A DNA stretch of 6,666 bases from Myxococcales bacterium (GTDB taxonomy: Bacteria > Myxococcota_A > Polyangia > Polyangiales > Polyangiaceae), in contig JANYHY010000023.1 in assembly GCA_025362165.1 (NCBI GenBank), forward strand, positions 1-6,666, written 5' to 3'. A program made the position numbers and the translations under genes. The notes below the pieces were generated by a model. The model was not told the DNA's origin and did not search any database. It saw only the letters and a program-made list of their open reading frames with translations. Positions 5,438 to 6,666 of this stretch are shown in pieces. Each line of letters starts with the position of its first letter. The stretch's first letter is position 1.

Positions 5438-6666
5438 ATGTCAACGACCAACACGCTCGACAAGCCCATGACCGCCGAACCCCAGAAAGAGGCCGCGGCG
5501 CCCGCTCCCGCCGCCAAGAGCAAGCGACCGCAGCTCATCGCGCTCGGCGTGCTCGCGGCAGGCGGCCTCGTGCTCGGCAGCTACTACGTCTCGCGCTCGG
5601 GGATGGAGTCCACGGACGACGCGCAGGTCGAGGCGGACATCGTGAGCGTGCCCGCGCGCGTGGGCGGCGTCGTCGCGAGAGTGACCTTCAGCGACAACCA
5701 AGTCCTCAAGGCTGGCGACGTCCTCGTGGACCTGGACGACGCACAGCTCAAGGCTCGGCTCGCCCAAGCAGAGGCGGACTTGGCGAGCGCCACCGCACAG
5801 GCAGACGCAGCGGACAACGACGTGGCCGTCACCACGACGAGCGTGAAGGGCCAGAAGTCCGTGGCAGAGGCGTCGCTTCAAGGGGCGAACGTCGGCATCA
5901 CTTCGAACGCAGACGAGGTCGCGCAAGCCGAGGCGATGCTCAACGCGGCGATGACCACGCGCAACCAGGCGCAGACGGAGCTCGAACGCACCAAGAAGCT
6001 CTTCGACTCGGGCGCGATCTCGAAGGCTGCACTAGACGCGGCGCAATCGACCTTCGACGGCGCTGACGCGAACTTCGCGAACGCCAAGGCGCGCCTCTCG
6101 TTCGCCAAGGCGAACACTTCGCAGGCTCGCGCGAAGATCTTGGAGGCCCAGGCTCGGCTCGGTCAGACCAGCTCGGTGGACGCGCAGATCGCTTCGGCTC
6201 GCGCGAGGGCCGCGGTCGCACACGCTCGCGTCGACATGTCACGAGCCTCGCGAGATCTCGCGGCGCTCGATCTGTCTTACGCGCACATCGTTGCGCCCAA
6301 GGACGGCGTCGCGTCGAAGAAGGCCGTCACGGTGGGCCAGATGATCGCTCCCGGGCAGAGCATCGTGATGGTCGTCCCGCAGTCAGGCGCGTGGGTCGTC
6401 GCGAACTTCAAGGAGACGCAGGTCGCCAAGATGCACGTGGGTCAGCCCGTTGACCTCGAGGTCGACGCGTACCCTGGGTCGACGTTGCACGGAGAGATCG
6501 AGAGCATGGCGCAGGCGACAGGCGCGCGATTCAGCCTGTTGCCGCCGGACAACGCGACGGGCAACTTCACCAAGGTCGTGCAGCGCGTGCCCGTGCGCAT
6601 CCACCTCAAGGACATCCCCCCCGGGATCGCCCTTCGCCCCGGCATGAGCGTGGATCTCGTGGTCGA
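5438..6666 (+). CDS. emrA: EmrA/HlyD-family membrane-fusion adaptor, 3' partial
   Basis: 409 codons are visible and the frame is open at the window edge. The last residues, LRPGMSVDLVV, are where this family normally nears its end, so few residues should be missing. In order: a short cytoplasmic Ala/Pro/Lys-rich tail (1-31), one membrane anchor (about 32-51), and STDDAQVEADIVSVPARVGG leading into the first half of a lipoyl-like domain (about 58-103). A long Ala-rich alpha-helical hairpin with coiled-coil character follows (about 105-280, turn near FDSGAISKAALD). The second lipoyl half has APKDGVASKKAVTVGQMIAPGQ (from residue 286), and a beta-barrel region contains VVANFKETQVAKMHVGQPVDLEVD. 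It would form the periplasmic bridge between the EmrB pump and an outer-membrane TolC-type channel. It starts 1 nt after the exporter stop, indicating one transcript. The hairpin is typical of TolC-dependent adaptors in Gram-negative bacteria. Confidence 0.93.
   Translation, partial: MSTTNTLDKPMTAEPQKEAAAPAPAAKSKRPQLIALGVLAAGGLVLGSYYVSRSGMESTDDAQVEADIVSVPARVGGVVARVTFSDNQVLKAGDVLVDLDDAQLKARLAQAEADLASATAQADAADNDVAVTTTSVKGQKSVAEASLQGANVGITSNADEVAQAEAMLNAAMTTRNQAQTELERTKKLFDSGAISKAALDAAQSTFDGADANFANAKARLSFAKANTSQARAKILEAQARLGQTSSVDAQIASARARAAVAHARVDMSRASRDLAALDLSYAHIVAPKDGVASKKAVTVGQMIAPGQSIVMVVPQSGAWVVANFKETQVAKMHVGQPVDLEVDAYPGSTLHGEIESMAQATGARFSLLPPDNATGNFTKVVQRVPVRIHLKDIPPGIALRPGMSVDLVV

Overview
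The window is about 65-70% GC by eye. It shows compact Gram-negative gene organisation: a lipoprotein-type signal, a periplasmic HlyD/EmrA adaptor and a 14-TM EmrB pump. Arg/Ala/Val-rich proteins, a bilobal retropepsin-like lipoprotein and a long Tes-like radical SAM protein together suggest a Myxococcota-type deltaproteobacterium. That assignment is inference from style; no phylogenetic marker is present.

Layout from left to right. Positions 1-88 are a lower-GC stretch with rare in-frame codons, probably leader. A plus-strand radical SAM enzyme (89-2110) follows; it carries the cysteine pattern I associate with the tetraether lipid synthase (Tes)/MJ0619 group plus an unusual basic N-terminal extension. 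A minus-strand gene (2094-3161) encodes a probable exported or lipidated aspartic protease with two DTG lobes; its 3' end overlaps the radical SAM gene by 17 bp, tail to tail. Only 17 bp then separate it from a divergent plus-strand three-gene unit: a TetR-family regulator (3179-3844), an EmrB/QacA-type MFS exporter (3841-5436) and an EmrA/HlyD-type membrane-fusion adaptor (5438 to beyond the window end).

The tetR-emrB-emrA genes are tightly coupled (4-bp ATGA overlap, then a 1-nt gap) and read as a ligand-induced efflux operon. EmrB would move the substrate across the inner membrane. EmrA would bridge the periplasm to an outer-membrane TolC-type channel, which is not in the window but could lie just downstream. 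TetR would repress the unit from a 16-bp perfect palindrome, nested in a 30-bp symmetric cluster of GTGA/TCAC half-sites, that lies on the ribosome binding site and start codon of tetR itself. Because the site fills the divergent gap, the protease gene could be under the same control.

No RNA genes, CRISPR arrays, insertion sequences or integration sites were seen. Coding density is essentially complete: there is no gene-free stretch over 300 bases. I found no wholly new system. The most interesting signals are the operator architecture and the Tes-like radical SAM protein in an apparently bacterial setting.
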